Positions 56,281 to 64,000 of a stretch of 64,000 nucleotides of DNA are shown here, one piece after another (positions within the stretch are counted from its first letter, which is position 1; each line of letters starts with the position of its first letter). A model generated the notes under the pieces. The model did no database searches, had not been told where the DNA came from, and saw only the letters and a list, made by a program, of their open reading frames with translations. The DNA comes from Sneathiella limimaris (lineage in GTDB: Bacteria > Pseudomonadota > Alphaproteobacteria > Sneathiellales > Sneathiellaceae). The stretch lies in assembly GCF_012932565.1 (NCBI RefSeq), contig NZ_JABBYJ010000001.1, positions 1 to 64,000 on the forward strand, written 5' to 3'. A program made the translations under genes and the position numbers.

Positions 56281-56472
56281 TTAGAGGACACAGTGCTTGG
56301 CGAAGTCTGCAGCTTCCTTAGCGGTCACGTTTTCAACGCCTTTTTCTTTGATGTCCTTACACCATTCTTCGCTGCCAACCTCAGGGGAGCAAGCGCCGAG
56401 CAGTGTTGCGAGGGCAAAAACAGAAGCACCTGCGACAATCGCGGTTTTCAGTTTTGAGAGACTTTTCATCAA
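56281..56472 (-). CDS. Small DUF3012 lipoprotein
   Basis: A 63-residue protein with a lipoprotein signal (lipobox LLGAC, lipidated Cys28) and a short mature domain ACSPEVGSEEWCKDIKEKG...EAADFAKHCVL, which matches DUF3012. Two further cysteines may form a disulfide. Function is unknown; members are common in marine Proteobacteria. Two adjacent ATG codons are possible starts. It lies 55 bp after the ompA-like gene and may be co-transcribed. Confidence 0.85.
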   Translation of the reverse strand: MMKSLSKLKTAIVAGASVFALATLLGACSPEVGSEEWCKDIKEKGVENVTAKEAADFAKHCVL

Positions 56473-56527
56473 TTCATACTTTCAGTTAATCAAAAGGGAG
56501 CGGATGCCCGCTCCCCTTCTCAGACTA

Positions 56528-57403
56528 TTAGCGGCTTTCGACTGTGATTGTCGCGCGGCGGTTTTCCTGCTTCTTCACACCATCTGGTGTTGGAACAGCA
56601 AGACGATCTTCCGCGTAGCTCCGCATGATCACGTTCTTTGGATCCAGACCCATGTCCATTGCCATTTCAGCAACGGCTTCTGAACGACGCTCGGAAAGAA
56701 CTTCGTTGTAAGCTTTTGAGCCGGATGTATCTGTGTAACCAGCAATGGTCACACGAGGACGCTTGAAGTTTTTCACATAGTCAACAGCAGCTTTAATCTG
56801 AGCGTCGCCACCAGGTAGCATTGCTGTGCTATCGAACTTGAACAGCACTTGGAAAGTCTTGGCTTCAGCCATCATTTCTTTTGGTGCAGGAGCTGGTGCT
56901 GGAGCCGGAGCTGGCTTGGCAACCATTGTCATTTTATCAACATCAGCCATTGCAGCGATGAAGGCATCCCGACAAGCTGCGATGTGATCTGGCTGGAAGT
57001 TTTCTTCCTGTTCCTGAACCCAGCAGTCAAAGCTGGTTTGCGCACGGGCGAGCTGCACTGTGGCTTTTTCTTTGGCAGTTCCGTTCAGAGCTGCAACCAG
57101 ACGCTCGTAAGCACCAGTCATCACAGGAACACGGTTTTCTGGAATTTTCCATTCACCTGGGTTGTAAGGTGCGACGTCCTTGCCCATGGCGGCAACCATT
57201 GCTTTTTCAGCAAAACGGTCAGAGTCGGTGTAATCCCCTTCACCATACTCACCTTTGGACAGGGCAATGTAGTCGTTATAGAGCGCAGTGCTGAACGCAG
57301 AACCCTGCGCAGTCATCATTTCGGCTTCACCCAATTTGCCACCACAAGCGGCAAGAGTAACGGAAGCTGCCCCAAGAACAGCAAAGGTCAAAACTTTTTT
57401 CAT
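56528..57403 (-). CDS. OmpA family lipoprotein
   Basis: A 291-residue outer-membrane lipoprotein. The lipobox is LAAC (Cys20). The middle (about 25-160) is helical and of unknown function; a Pro/Ala hinge (KPAPAPAPAPAPKEM) leads to a C-terminal OmpA domain (about 185-290) with FDSTAMLPGGD, TIAGYTDTSGSKAYNEVLSERRSEAV and ENRRATITVESR, which binds peptidoglycan. It should link outer membrane to the wall, like Pal. No tol genes adjoin, so it is not the main Pal. Codon use suggests strong expression. Confidence 0.9.
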   Translation of the reverse strand: MKKVLTFAVLGAASVTLAACGGKLGEAEMMTAQGSAFSTALYNDYIALSKGEYGEGDYTDSDRFAEKAMVAAMGKDVAPYNPGEWKIPENRVPVMTGAYERLVAALNGTAKEKATVQLARAQTSFDCWVQEQEENFQPDHIAACRDAFIAAMADVDKMTMVAKPAPAPAPAPAPKEMMAEAKTFQVLFKFDSTAMLPGGDAQIKAAVDYVKNFKRPRVTIAGYTDTSGSKAYNEVLSERRSEAVAEMAMDMGLDPKNVIMRSYAEDRLAVPTPDGVKKQENRRATITVESR

Positions 57404-57818
57404 ATCTCTCCCCTAACTTTGAGTAATTAAGTACTCAAACAGAGTTTTGGTATCAATTAGGTACTGGGTACTTAAAGTGGCTAAATTAGCCAAAATACTT
57501 AGAACCAACTTATATCAAGGTATCGGCTTCTGTTACTAATTTATAGAACTCCTTTTACTTTGCAACGAACAGTTACAAAAAAGCAGCAAAATCAGCCCCT
57601 AACCAACCAATAAGTTGATAAGTTAATTTATTAGACTATCGGGGATATTGGAGGAAGATGTCAGTAATGTGGCGGATTCTATTTGCAGTCACTTTTCGAA
57701 TTCTAGATGTGTCCTTAAAAGCACTCAATTAACAGGAACACTCGTCACACCCAATTTCCTTCAAATACGCACCAAACTGAACTAACTTAAAAGAACGTCA
57801 AACAGTAAAGGATTAGAC
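57404..57818. promoter_or_regulatory. Leader region of ompA-like gene with three inverted repeats
   Basis: This 415-bp AT-rich spacer has no gene. Near the ompA-like start are GAGTA/TACTC (57421-57436, the element shared with the porin), TTAAGTAC (57427-57434) with GTACTTAA (57468-57475), and the palindrome TGGCTAAATTAGCCA (57478-57492). They may be operators or a structured 5' UTR of the leftward transcript. The right-hand part must hold the promoter of the metal exporter gene. Confidence 0.45.
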
Positions 57819-58790
57819 ATGACTGCCGGCGATGACCTGAACCATAGCCATGCGCATGGACATGCTCATGATCATTCTCACGGGCATGGGCATGTGCAGG
57901 GGCAGGGGCATGGGCATTCTCACCATCATGTCCCTGATGTTACCGAAGACAGTGAGAAGCGGGTTTTCTGGGTCATGCTGCTGACCGGCGGCTATATGAT
58001 CCTGCAAGTTCTGGGGGGACTGTTCGCCGGATCCCTTGCCCTGATCGCGGATAGCGGTCATATGCTGTCAGACACGGCAGCGCTAGGACTTGCCTGGTTT
58101 GGCTTTCGGCTCGCCAAGAAACCGGCCGATGACAAACGAACCTATGGCTATCACCGCTTTCAGATTCTGGCTGCCTTTACCAATGGATTAACCCTGTTTT
58201 TTATCGCCGGCTGGATCGTTATCGAAGCTATTGACAGGCTCATCAACCCGGGGGACGTTCTCTCTCTGCCCATGCTGTTTGTTGCCATCGCAGGCCTGCT
58301 GGTCAACATCATCGGGTTTGTTATTCTGCATAAGGGGGACAGCCATAATGTAAACATGCAAGGAGCGCTCCTTCATGTTCTGGGTGATCTGTTGGGTTCA
58401 GTTGCGGCGATAGTTGCCGCGTTGATCATTATGTTTACAGGCTGGGTGGCGGCAGACCCGATCCTGTCCGTTGTGGTCGCTGTGATCATTCTGAAAAGCG
58501 GCTATGGCATTGTTCGAAAAACCGGGCATATCCTGCTGGAGGGAACTCCGGAACATCTGGATTTAGGTGAAATCAAGGATGATCTGACCCGCGAATTCCC
58601 TGAGGTTTTGGATGCCCATCACCTACACGCCTGGTCATTAACGGCGGAAAGAGTTCTGCTAACCGTCCACGTGCGGATCAGTAAAGAGACGAATATCGAA
58701 AGCCTGCTGCCCCGCATCAACAGTTTCCTCAAAGATGAATATGAAGTGGGTCACGCCACCGTTCAGTTTGAATATGAGGTCTGCTGCTAA
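57819..58790 (+). CDS. Cation diffusion facilitator family zinc exporter
   Basis: A 323-residue CDF transporter that exports Zn2+ (possibly Cd2+ or Co2+) in exchange for protons. The N-terminus is extremely His-rich (about 17 His within residues 9-37), a metal-binding sensor or buffer. Six membrane helices follow, with the transport-site HxxxD motifs SGHMLSD in helix 2 and HVLGD in helix 5. The C-terminal cytoplasmic domain (HHLHAWSLTAERVLLTVHV) dimerises. The repeated CAT codons of the His tract vary, so it is not a recent expansion. The zinc specificity is by family. Confidence 0.92.
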   Translation: MTAGDDLNHSHAHGHAHDHSHGHGHVQGQGHGHSHHHVPDVTEDSEKRVFWVMLLTGGYMILQVLGGLFAGSLALIADSGHMLSDTAALGLAWFGFRLAKKPADDKRTYGYHRFQILAAFTNGLTLFFIAGWIVIEAIDRLINPGDVLSLPMLFVAIAGLLVNIIGFVILHKGDSHNVNMQGALLHVLGDLLGSVAAIVAALIIMFTGWVAADPILSVVVAVIILKSGYGIVRKTGHILLEGTPEHLDLGEIKDDLTREFPEVLDAHHLHAWSLTAERVLLTVHVRISKETNIESLLPRINSFLKDEYEVGHATVQFEYEVCC

Positions 58791-58798
58791 GCTGCAGG

Positions 58799-59233
58799 TT
58801 AATTACTGAAAGTTGGCCGGGCCGTGTGAACGGAGGCGAGAGGTTTCCCCCAAGGTCCGGAACTTCGAACAGCGATCCAGCGAAACGGCGGCTGCATGGC
58901 CTTGACGATTTCGGTGGTCCCACCGCGGATCACTTCAACAGACATGGGTTGCAGCGCGCCTTTTTTCTCAATATTGCAGCGAAAAGCCGTTGTTGGCAGC
59001 CAAAGCTTGGCGGGCAGCTTCCCGCCGATCCGCTGACGGGAAAAATCGCCTGAGATTTTCCGAAGATAACAATCGCCAGCATAAGGCTCCCCATCGGGGC
59101 CATTGATGCGCAGCTCTATCATTTCGTCAGCACTGACACCTGTCGCAAAAACCGCCAAATTGACCAGCAACATAACGCCAACAGAAATTTTTAAAACAAC
59201 TCGCATCATGATCTTCACTTTCGATGAGATCAC
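58799..59233 (-). CDS. Secreted protein of unknown function
   Basis: A 144-residue protein with a signal peptide (about 1-35, ending VSADE). The mature domain has two cysteines (GDCYLRK, FRCNIEKK) that probably pair, and beta-rich sequence with a GDFSRQRIGGKLPAKLWLP stretch. I recall similar small alphaproteobacterial periplasmic proteins without function. ATGs at residues 9 and 10 are alternative starts and would give a more standard signal peptide. It converges on the exporter gene. Confidence 0.7.
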   Translation of the reverse strand: MISSKVKIMMRVVLKISVGVMLLVNLAVFATGVSADEMIELRINGPDGEPYAGDCYLRKISGDFSRQRIGGKLPAKLWLPTTAFRCNIEKKGALQPMSVEVIRGGTTEIVKAMQPPFRWIAVRSSGPWGKPLASVHTARPTFSN

Positions 59234-59243
59234 ACCCTAAAAC

Positions 59244-59272
59244 AAAAACCCGGCTAGAATATGGCCGGGTTT
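59244..59272 (-). terminator. Intrinsic terminator after the DUF3126 gene
   Basis: AAACCCGGC (59246-59254) pairs with GCCGGGTTT (59264-59272), and the minus strand continues with T residues from the A run at 59241-59248. It separates the DUF3126 gene from the secreted-protein gene. Confidence 0.82.
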
Positions 59273-59300
59273 CGTCAATGGAGGGGGTAATAAATCCAGC

Positions 59301-59519
59301 CTAGGAGGTTTCCGGCAGATCGATATCCAAAATTGTCATATGCATGTTGTAGGAGACTTCGCCTTCATCCTCATCCCGAAAGACAACGGCAATAAATTCA
59401 TCACCAAGGAGAACTTCTGCTGATCCGTCAGCGGGGCGACGCTCTTTAACAACAAAGGCGTCATTATTGAATTTTTCCCGCAAATACCGTTGAACCCGGA
59501 GGGCTTCTGTTCTTGTCAT
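59301..59519 (-). CDS. DUF3126 family protein
   Basis: A 72-residue protein of a small alphaproteobacterial family. It opens with a helix (TRTEALRVQRYLREKFNNDA) and continues with a beta meander (EVLLGDEFIAVVFRDEDEGEVSYNMHMTIL). It is acidic and cytoplasmic. No function is known. It follows the cold-shock gene by 16 bp and is probably co-transcribed with it. Confidence 0.87.
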   Translation of the reverse strand: MTRTEALRVQRYLREKFNNDAFVVKERRPADGSAEVLLGDEFIAVVFRDEDEGEVSYNMHMTILDIDLPETS

Positions 59520-59535
59520 ATCACTCTCTTAAATT

Positions 59536-60021
59536 TCAGATGAGTTCCAGTTTGTCCGCAATCGGGCCCTTGAGACCCTGGCGAACTTCGACTTTAACTT
59601 TGGCATCCATGCCAAATTTTTCCATATCCACTTCAGAACGCTCCAGCATGTTCACGTGGAAGAAGATTTCCTTGCCGCCTGCATCTGGCGTGATCAGGCC
59701 ATAGCCGATTTCTTCGTCAAATGTTGTAACGACACCTGTTGCCTCAACTTCCTGGGCAGCGGGACCATCAGCTTCACCTTCTTCAGGTTCATAAACCTTG
59801 GAGACCTGGGCACCCCGATCACCTTCGGTCAGATCCACAACAATCCGCATGCCTTCCGCCAGTTCAGTATAAGACGTATCCTGAAGCGCAGAAATATGGA
59901 TAAAGGCGTCAGACGAGCCGTCAGACGGAGAGACGAACCCGAACCCTTTTCCTTCATCAAAAAACTTTACCGTAGCCGCGATTTGTTTCTTCGCGGGTTT
60001 TGCAGATTTGCGATCAACCAT
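59536..60021 (-). CDS. Cold-shock protein with two cold-shock domains
   Basis: A 161-residue protein with tandem CSDs, the alphaproteobacterial double form. The first (about 11-70) has canonical RNP1-like KGFGFVSPSDG and an FIHISAL RNP2 segment. The second (about 92-158) is less standard, with IGYGLITPDAG and FFHVNML. It should bind single-stranded RNA or DNA and act as an RNA chaperone. The acidic linker EPEEGEADGPAAQE joins the domains. It is upstream of DUF3126 on one transcript. Confidence 0.92.
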   Translation of the reverse strand: MVDRKSAKPAKKQIAATVKFFDEGKGFGFVSPSDGSSDAFIHISALQDTSYTELAEGMRIVVDLTEGDRGAQVSKVYEPEEGEADGPAAQEVEATGVVTTFDEEIGYGLITPDAGGKEIFFHVNMLERSEVDMEKFGMDAKVKVEVRQGLKGPIADKLELI

Positions 60022-60149
60022 CCAGTAAGGACCTCTTTATTAATTTCTAACCTTGCAATACAGAAATCGGCAGAAAATCTCAACTGAATCCTGCCCCCTG
60101 CCCACAAATTCCTTAAGACGTAGCAATTATGTACCGGTAAAATTGCCGG

Positions 60150-60923
60150 TCAATTCTTATCAACCAAAGATGCGGCACGTCGACTGATACTGTCCTGAAT
60201 AAGGCGAACAACCTCGGCCCGCTCCCCAACAGCGCCTTCGTAAAAGACAGCAACACCCGCCTTTGAGCCGGTATCACTTTTCTGCCAGTCAGCGATTTCT
60301 GTCGGGACATCCTGATTGGCATGCGGACCGCCTCCGGCAAAAAGGCCGAGACAAATAATGGTGGCAAAGCGCCCGGCCAAGCGATCAAGACCGTCAGCAA
60401 TAGTTGGGTTTTGTTCGAGAAAGGCGACATCGACCGCCCCAAAGGCACTGATGTTGGCAAGCGCGGATTGTTGAAGCCGGGCCGCCTCTTCAGAAGCCGA
60501 ACTTTTCCCAGACCCATGCGCGATCAGCAGAACAGCAGTTTCTGATGGCTCCAACTTCAAATTCCGGAGCCTTTCCAGTGCCATGGATTTCAGAATCATA
60601 GCCAGTTCAGGGTCTACCCCAAAAGCATCACACATATAAAGTTGACGATCTGCCTCAATCCGCTGTCCATCCTTCAGCGAAAAAACAGAAGGAATGCGCT
60701 GTTTCACAAAAAATCCATCACTCATAAAAAAGGGAAGCAGAAAGATTTCGCCTTCCGGGAGCTCTGGCAAGTCACTTCCTGCCTTCAAGAAATACGTCTG
60801 AATAGTGCCAAACCGATGACTGAGGGACAGTGTTTTCGCATGCTCAATCGCAGCTTCTTCCGCTGTTTTAGAGACAGAAGAACCATGACCAATTATAAGG
60901 AGTGACGGACGGGACGGTTGCAT
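60150..60923 (-). CDS. CbiX/sirohydrochlorin chelatase-like protein
   Basis: Two CbiX-type half domains are fused: SLLIIGHGSS at the start and VLLIAHGSGKSS in the middle carry the catalytic His. CbiX/SirB enzymes insert Co or Fe into sirohydrochlorin for cobalamin or siroheme. A siroheme function would suit the sulfite reductase elsewhere in the window, but the gene is isolated here and homologues without proven activity exist. At 257 residues it is a normal two-domain length. It has its own upstream region. Confidence 0.75.
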   Translation of the reverse strand: MQPSRPSLLIIGHGSSVSKTAEEAAIEHAKTLSLSHRFGTIQTYFLKAGSDLPELPEGEIFLLPFFMSDGFFVKQRIPSVFSLKDGQRIEADRQLYMCDAFGVDPELAMILKSMALERLRNLKLEPSETAVLLIAHGSGKSSASEEAARLQQSALANISAFGAVDVAFLEQNPTIADGLDRLAGRFATIICLGLFAGGGPHANQDVPTEIADWQKSDTGSKAGVAVFYEGAVGERAEVVRLIQDSISRRAASLVDKN

Positions 60924-61183
60924 GCAAATCCTATATCCCAGTGAACAGATCCGGTAAACAGAATTCCCCTAAAAAACGGCAGAAAGCCTGCTCAAAAAAC
61001 AGGCAAAGCCTACATATACGAGTAATAAGAAGATTAAATAAAGCGCAATAGATGTAAAATACCCTGCTATGCTTCCCTTACGTCCAACAACTGGTTGAAC
61101 TCAAAAGAAAAGCGTGCTTTAGTTTCCAACATAATAAAAACCATAAATAACAAACAGCAGTAGACTAATAGGGAGAAAAAACA

Positions 61184-62218
61184 ATGCTCAAGAAGACATT
61201 GCTGTCAGTAGCTGCCGCCTCAACTGTTCTGGGGTTCGCATATAGTGCATCCGCAGCAGACATGGTGGACGGTCCAAGTGTTCGGTGGAATCTATCCGTA
61301 TGGGGTAAATCCCGTGCCTTTACAGCCGGCATCGAAACCCTCAGCAAAGTTGCTGATGAACGCACCGGCGGCAAATTCAAAATCAAGATCCATTACGGTG
61401 AAGCACTTTCCAAGTCCCGTGAAAACCTAGACGGTATCAAGCTTGGCGCTTTCCAGATGGCAATGTTCTGTTCTGCATATCACCCAGACAAGAACCCATC
61501 TTTGACAGGTCTGGACCTTCCATTCCTGCCATTTCCAAACCTGAAAGTTCAGGCAAAAGTGCATGACGCCTATTATAGCCACCCAGCTGTTGCAGCTGAC
61601 CTGGCCCGGTGGGATGCGAAACTGCTGATGAGCTCTCTGCTGCCACAGTATGAATTTACAGGTGTTGGCGATGCGCCAAAAACCCTGGAAGACTGGAAAG
61701 GCATGCGTGTTCGTGCCCTGGGTGGTATCGGTAAAGCGATGACTAAGCTCGGTGCGATCCCAACAACAGTGACAGCCTCTGAAGTGTACACATCACTGGA
61801 GCGCGGTACGGTTGATGCGGCATCCTTCCCGTTCACATATGCCCATGTTGCTTACAAGCTGACTGACATTGGTAAATGGTACACAGCAAACCTGAGCCCA
61901 GGCGCTAACAACTGCCCAGTTGTGGTCAACACAAAAGCTTGGGACAAACTGCCTGCTCAGTATCAGAAACTGTTGGAAGACACAAAACCAGCAGCTTACG
62001 AAGCTCTGTTTGCAGCTTATGAAAAAGCTGACACCAAGAACTTCCCTCTGATGAAAGAAAAAGGCCTGGAAGCCATCACTTACTCTGATGAAGAACTGGC
62101 CCGTTTCCGTAAAGTTGGCGCACAGCCAGTATGGGATGACTGGGTAAAAGACATGAACGAAAAAGGTCTGCCAGCAGAAGAGCTGCTGAACCTGATCATG
62201 ACGACTGCCAAGCAGTAA
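61184..62218 (+). CDS. dctP: TRAP transporter substrate-binding protein DctP
   Basis: The periplasmic receptor of a TRAP transporter. The signal peptide ends at ASAADM (about residue 25). The mature protein has the DctP/YiaO fold, with a conserved arginine region KGMRVRALGGIGKAMTKLGA and VTASEVYTSLERGTVDA, which in the family contacts a carboxylate ligand. Ligand identity cannot be read from this. It is separated from dctQ by a hairpin that may leave dctP at higher level. A GGGAG ribosome site lies just upstream. Confidence 0.93.
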   Translation: MLKKTLLSVAAASTVLGFAYSASAADMVDGPSVRWNLSVWGKSRAFTAGIETLSKVADERTGGKFKIKIHYGEALSKSRENLDGIKLGAFQMAMFCSAYHPDKNPSLTGLDLPFLPFPNLKVQAKVHDAYYSHPAVAADLARWDAKLLMSSLLPQYEFTGVGDAPKTLEDWKGMRVRALGGIGKAMTKLGAIPTTVTASEVYTSLERGTVDAASFPFTYAHVAYKLTDIGKWYTANLSPGANNCPVVVNTKAWDKLPAQYQKLLEDTKPAAYEALFAAYEKADTKNFPLMKEKGLEAITYSDEELARFRKVGAQPVWDDWVKDMNEKGLPAEELLNLIMTTAKQ

Positions 62219-62230
62219 AACTGGAATTGG

Positions 62231-62268
62231 AAGGGTCGGTGAATTTTAACTTTGCCGACCCTTTTTTT
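62231..62268 (+). terminator. Terminator-like hairpin between dctP and dctQ
   Basis: AAGGGTCGG (62231-62239) pairs with CCGACCCTT (62255-62263), followed by T residues. It is inside the operon just after the dctP stop and probably ends part of the transcripts, so that the binding protein is made in excess over the permease. Confidence 0.75.
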
Positions 62269-62376
62269 ACATCTCCAGCTAAGTTCAAATTCAGTCTCAA
62301 GAAACTGAAAATCATAAAAATTTGACTCTGGTTTGGCCGGTGCGTCCCGGTCGTCTCAGCTTTTAAGAGTGCGTCC

Positions 62377-63054
62377 ATGATAATAAACTCCGCTTCGCCC
62401 AACGAGCCTCCCCAAGGGGCATTGGGAAAATTCGACTTCTGGTTTTCTAAAATTGAAAACTTCCTGAACGCGTTTTCGGCCATCGCGATTTTCGCCGTGA
62501 TGATCCTTGGTGTCACCCAGGTATTGAGCCGAAAACTCCTCGACCTGCCGATCTACGGCTATATCGATTTCATCGAACAAGGCATGGTGATCTTCGCCTT
62601 CTTCGGCATTGCCTATTGCCAACGGCTTGGTGGCCATGTCCGAATGGATTTGTTCATGGCCAAGTTTAACGGGCGAACCCTTTACTTTTTTGAAGCCCTT
62701 GCAACCTTGGTCGGTCTGTTTGTTATCACGGTCCTCATTGATACCAGCTATCTGCATTTCCAACGGGCCTTCGAATATGGCGACAGCACAATCGATATTG
62801 GCCTGCCGATTTGGCCAGCCAAACTGATTATTCCGGTGATGTTCTGTTTCCTTTGGGTCCGCTTTGCGGTTCAGCTGGTGGGCTTTACCCGCCTCTTCCT
62901 ATACCCGAACGCATCCATCATTGCCGTTCCGGTCATCGAAGACGTTGAGACACAAGCCCGAAAAGAAATTGAAGATGCGCTCGGTGAGGAAGCAGCCGCA
63001 CAGGCCAAGTTTGATGAAACCTACCGCCGAAAAGCCAGAAAGAGTGGAGAGTAA
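62377..63054 (+). CDS. dctQ: TRAP transporter small permease DctQ
   Basis: The small membrane subunit with four predicted helices (about 28-52, 65-85, 105-130, 150-170) and a long charged C-terminal tail of about 50 residues. IFAVMILGVTQVLSRKLLDLPIYGYIDFIEQ is the typical first helix region. It starts 158 bp after dctP and is followed by dctM after 3 bp. The tail (ARKEIEDALGEEAAAQAKFDE) is longer than usual. Confidence 0.9.
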   Translation: MIINSASPNEPPQGALGKFDFWFSKIENFLNAFSAIAIFAVMILGVTQVLSRKLLDLPIYGYIDFIEQGMVIFAFFGIAYCQRLGGHVRMDLFMAKFNGRTLYFFEALATLVGLFVITVLIDTSYLHFQRAFEYGDSTIDIGLPIWPAKLIIPVMFCFLWVRFAVQLVGFTRLFLYPNASIIAVPVIEDVETQARKEIEDALGEEAAAQAKFDETYRRKARKSGE

Positions 63055-63057
63055 GTA

Positions 63058-64000
63058 ATGGAATTAGATCCTCTTTTGACCGGCGTAATCGGCATGGGCG
63101 CCCTGATCGTCATGGTCTTTTTGGGTGTTCGGGTTTACATCGCGGCAACGATTGTCGGGATGCTGGGCATTGTTTCCATCATTGGCTGGGATGCGGGTAC
63201 AGGTATCGTGGGAACGATCCCTCACTCTAAATCCACGCTCTATTCCTTGAGCGTGTTGCCCATGTTTATCCTGATCGGCTATCTGGCCTTTCATGCAGGA
63301 ATTACCACGGCCGCCTTTGATGCTGCCAAGAAATGGCTGGGCTGGGTGCCGGGCGGACTTGCGGTATCAACCGTCTTCGCGGCCGCAGGTTTTGCGGCTG
63401 TGTCCGGTGCGAGTACGGCAACAGCTGCGGTTTTCACCCGTGTTGCCATCCCGGAAATGCTGAAAAACGGATATGACCGGCGGCTGGCTGCAGGTGTGGT
63501 TGCTGCGGGCGGTACGCTTGCCTCCCTCATTCCACCAAGTGCCATCCTTGTGATTTATGCGATCATCGTTGAGCAATCCGTTGGGGCCCTGCTGCTGGCA
63601 GGCTTTATCCCAGGTATTGTGTCCGCCTTGATTTATGCGTTTATCATTATGGGCCGGGCAACACTTAATCCAAAACTGGGACCACCGGTTCGGGGTTTCA
63701 CATTTAAGGAGCGGGTATCTTCCTTGCCAGGAACACTGCCAATCGTAGCGGTAATCGGGATTATCTTCTCAGCCATTTATGGTGGCTGGGCTACCCCGAC
63801 AGAAGCCGGTGCACTGGGCGCGTTCGTGGTTCTGATCCTTGCCTTCTTCCATGGTATGCGGACGAAGGAGCTGAAAGAGGCGTTGGCTGAAACAGCCAAG
63901 CTGAGCGTCATGATCTTCTCCATCATCTGGGGTGTTCTGGTGTTCGTTCGCTTCCTTGGCTTCTCAGGTTTGCCGGAAGCTTTTGCCGAATGGATTTTGG
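63058..64000 (+). CDS. dctM: TRAP transporter large permease DctM (partial)
   Basis: The large 12-helix permease of the same TRAP system; only about the first 314 residues lie in the window. ATG 63058 follows dctQ by 3 bp. Its start MELDPLLTGVIGMGALIVMVFLGV and the later AAAGFAAVSGASTATAAVFTRVAIPEM and GGTLASLIPPSAILVIYAII segments are characteristic of DctM, including the substrate-site SGAS motif. No stop is present before the end of the window. Confidence 0.93.
   Translation, partial: MELDPLLTGVIGMGALIVMVFLGVRVYIAATIVGMLGIVSIIGWDAGTGIVGTIPHSKSTLYSLSVLPMFILIGYLAFHAGITTAAFDAAKKWLGWVPGGLAVSTVFAAAGFAAVSGASTATAAVFTRVAIPEMLKNGYDRRLAAGVVAAGGTLASLIPPSAILVIYAIIVEQSVGALLLAGFIPGIVSALIYAFIIMGRATLNPKLGPPVRGFTFKERVSSLPGTLPIVAVIGIIFSAIYGGWATPTEAGALGAFVVLILAFFHGMRTKELKEALAETAKLSVMIFSIIWGVLVFVRFLGFSGLPEAFAEWIL

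Noticed and set aside
57844-57930. CAT-rich repeat tract as a tandem repeat or CRISPR-like element
   Set aside because: It encodes the His-rich N-terminus of the CDF exporter and has no fixed period or spacers.

Overview
The window reads as chromosomal DNA of a Gram-negative alphaproteobacterium. The backbone order lysC-ptsP-prfA-prmC-DUF4167-clpB, the DUF1178, DUF2849, DUF934 and DUF3126 families, CarD beside a 7Fe ferredoxin, and the EI-Ntr form of PtsP all fit that class. The porin, OmpA-type lipoprotein, TRAP transporter and moderate GC suggest a marine member of the Rhodospirillales/Sneathiellales kind; the genus is a guess.

Layout. 0.6-33.6 kb is housekeeping: an M23 envelope peptidase and ClpB converge; a long leftward series carries aspartokinase, a nitronate monooxygenase, EI-Ntr, a RodZ-like protein, ispG, hisS, prfA and prmC; rightward genes are ubiG, argJ, mutT, comF, grxC, a nitrilase-family amidase, DUF1178, secA, terB-like, fdxA and carD, followed by a PPP-phosphatase-like protein that lacks its metal ligands. 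An SNase-like protein and an M48 protease form a coupled pair. 33.7-37.2 kb is assimilatory sulfate reduction (cysH, DUF2849, cysI, DUF934). 37.2-46.6 kb is catabolic: a CaiB/BaiF CoA-transferase, badI-, badH- and aliB-like genes for alicyclic carboxylic acids, two MarR regulators, and a two-gene unit encoding a fused HMG-CoA-synthase-like/DUF35 protein and a thiolase.

46.6-51.2 kb holds a porin, a soluble chemoreceptor, tRNA-Arg(CCU), two AT-rich orphan genes and an unexplained structured segment that recalls the immunity/Ash region of P4-type satellites. 51.2-56.2 kb is a DabAB inorganic-carbon uptake system with a divergent LysR gene whose start codon lies in a perfect inverted repeat. 56.3-60.9 kb has a DUF3012 lipoprotein, an OmpA-type lipoprotein, a CDF metal exporter, a double cold-shock protein and a CbiX-like protein. 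The window ends inside a TRAP operon (dctP, dctQ, partial dctM).

How parts connect. CysI makes sulfide from the sulfite produced by CysH. BadH and BadI oxidise and hydrolyse a CoA-linked ring after AliB desaturates it, and the thiolase unit could shorten the resulting dicarboxyl-CoA. No CRISPR array, insertion sequence, rRNA or integrase was found.
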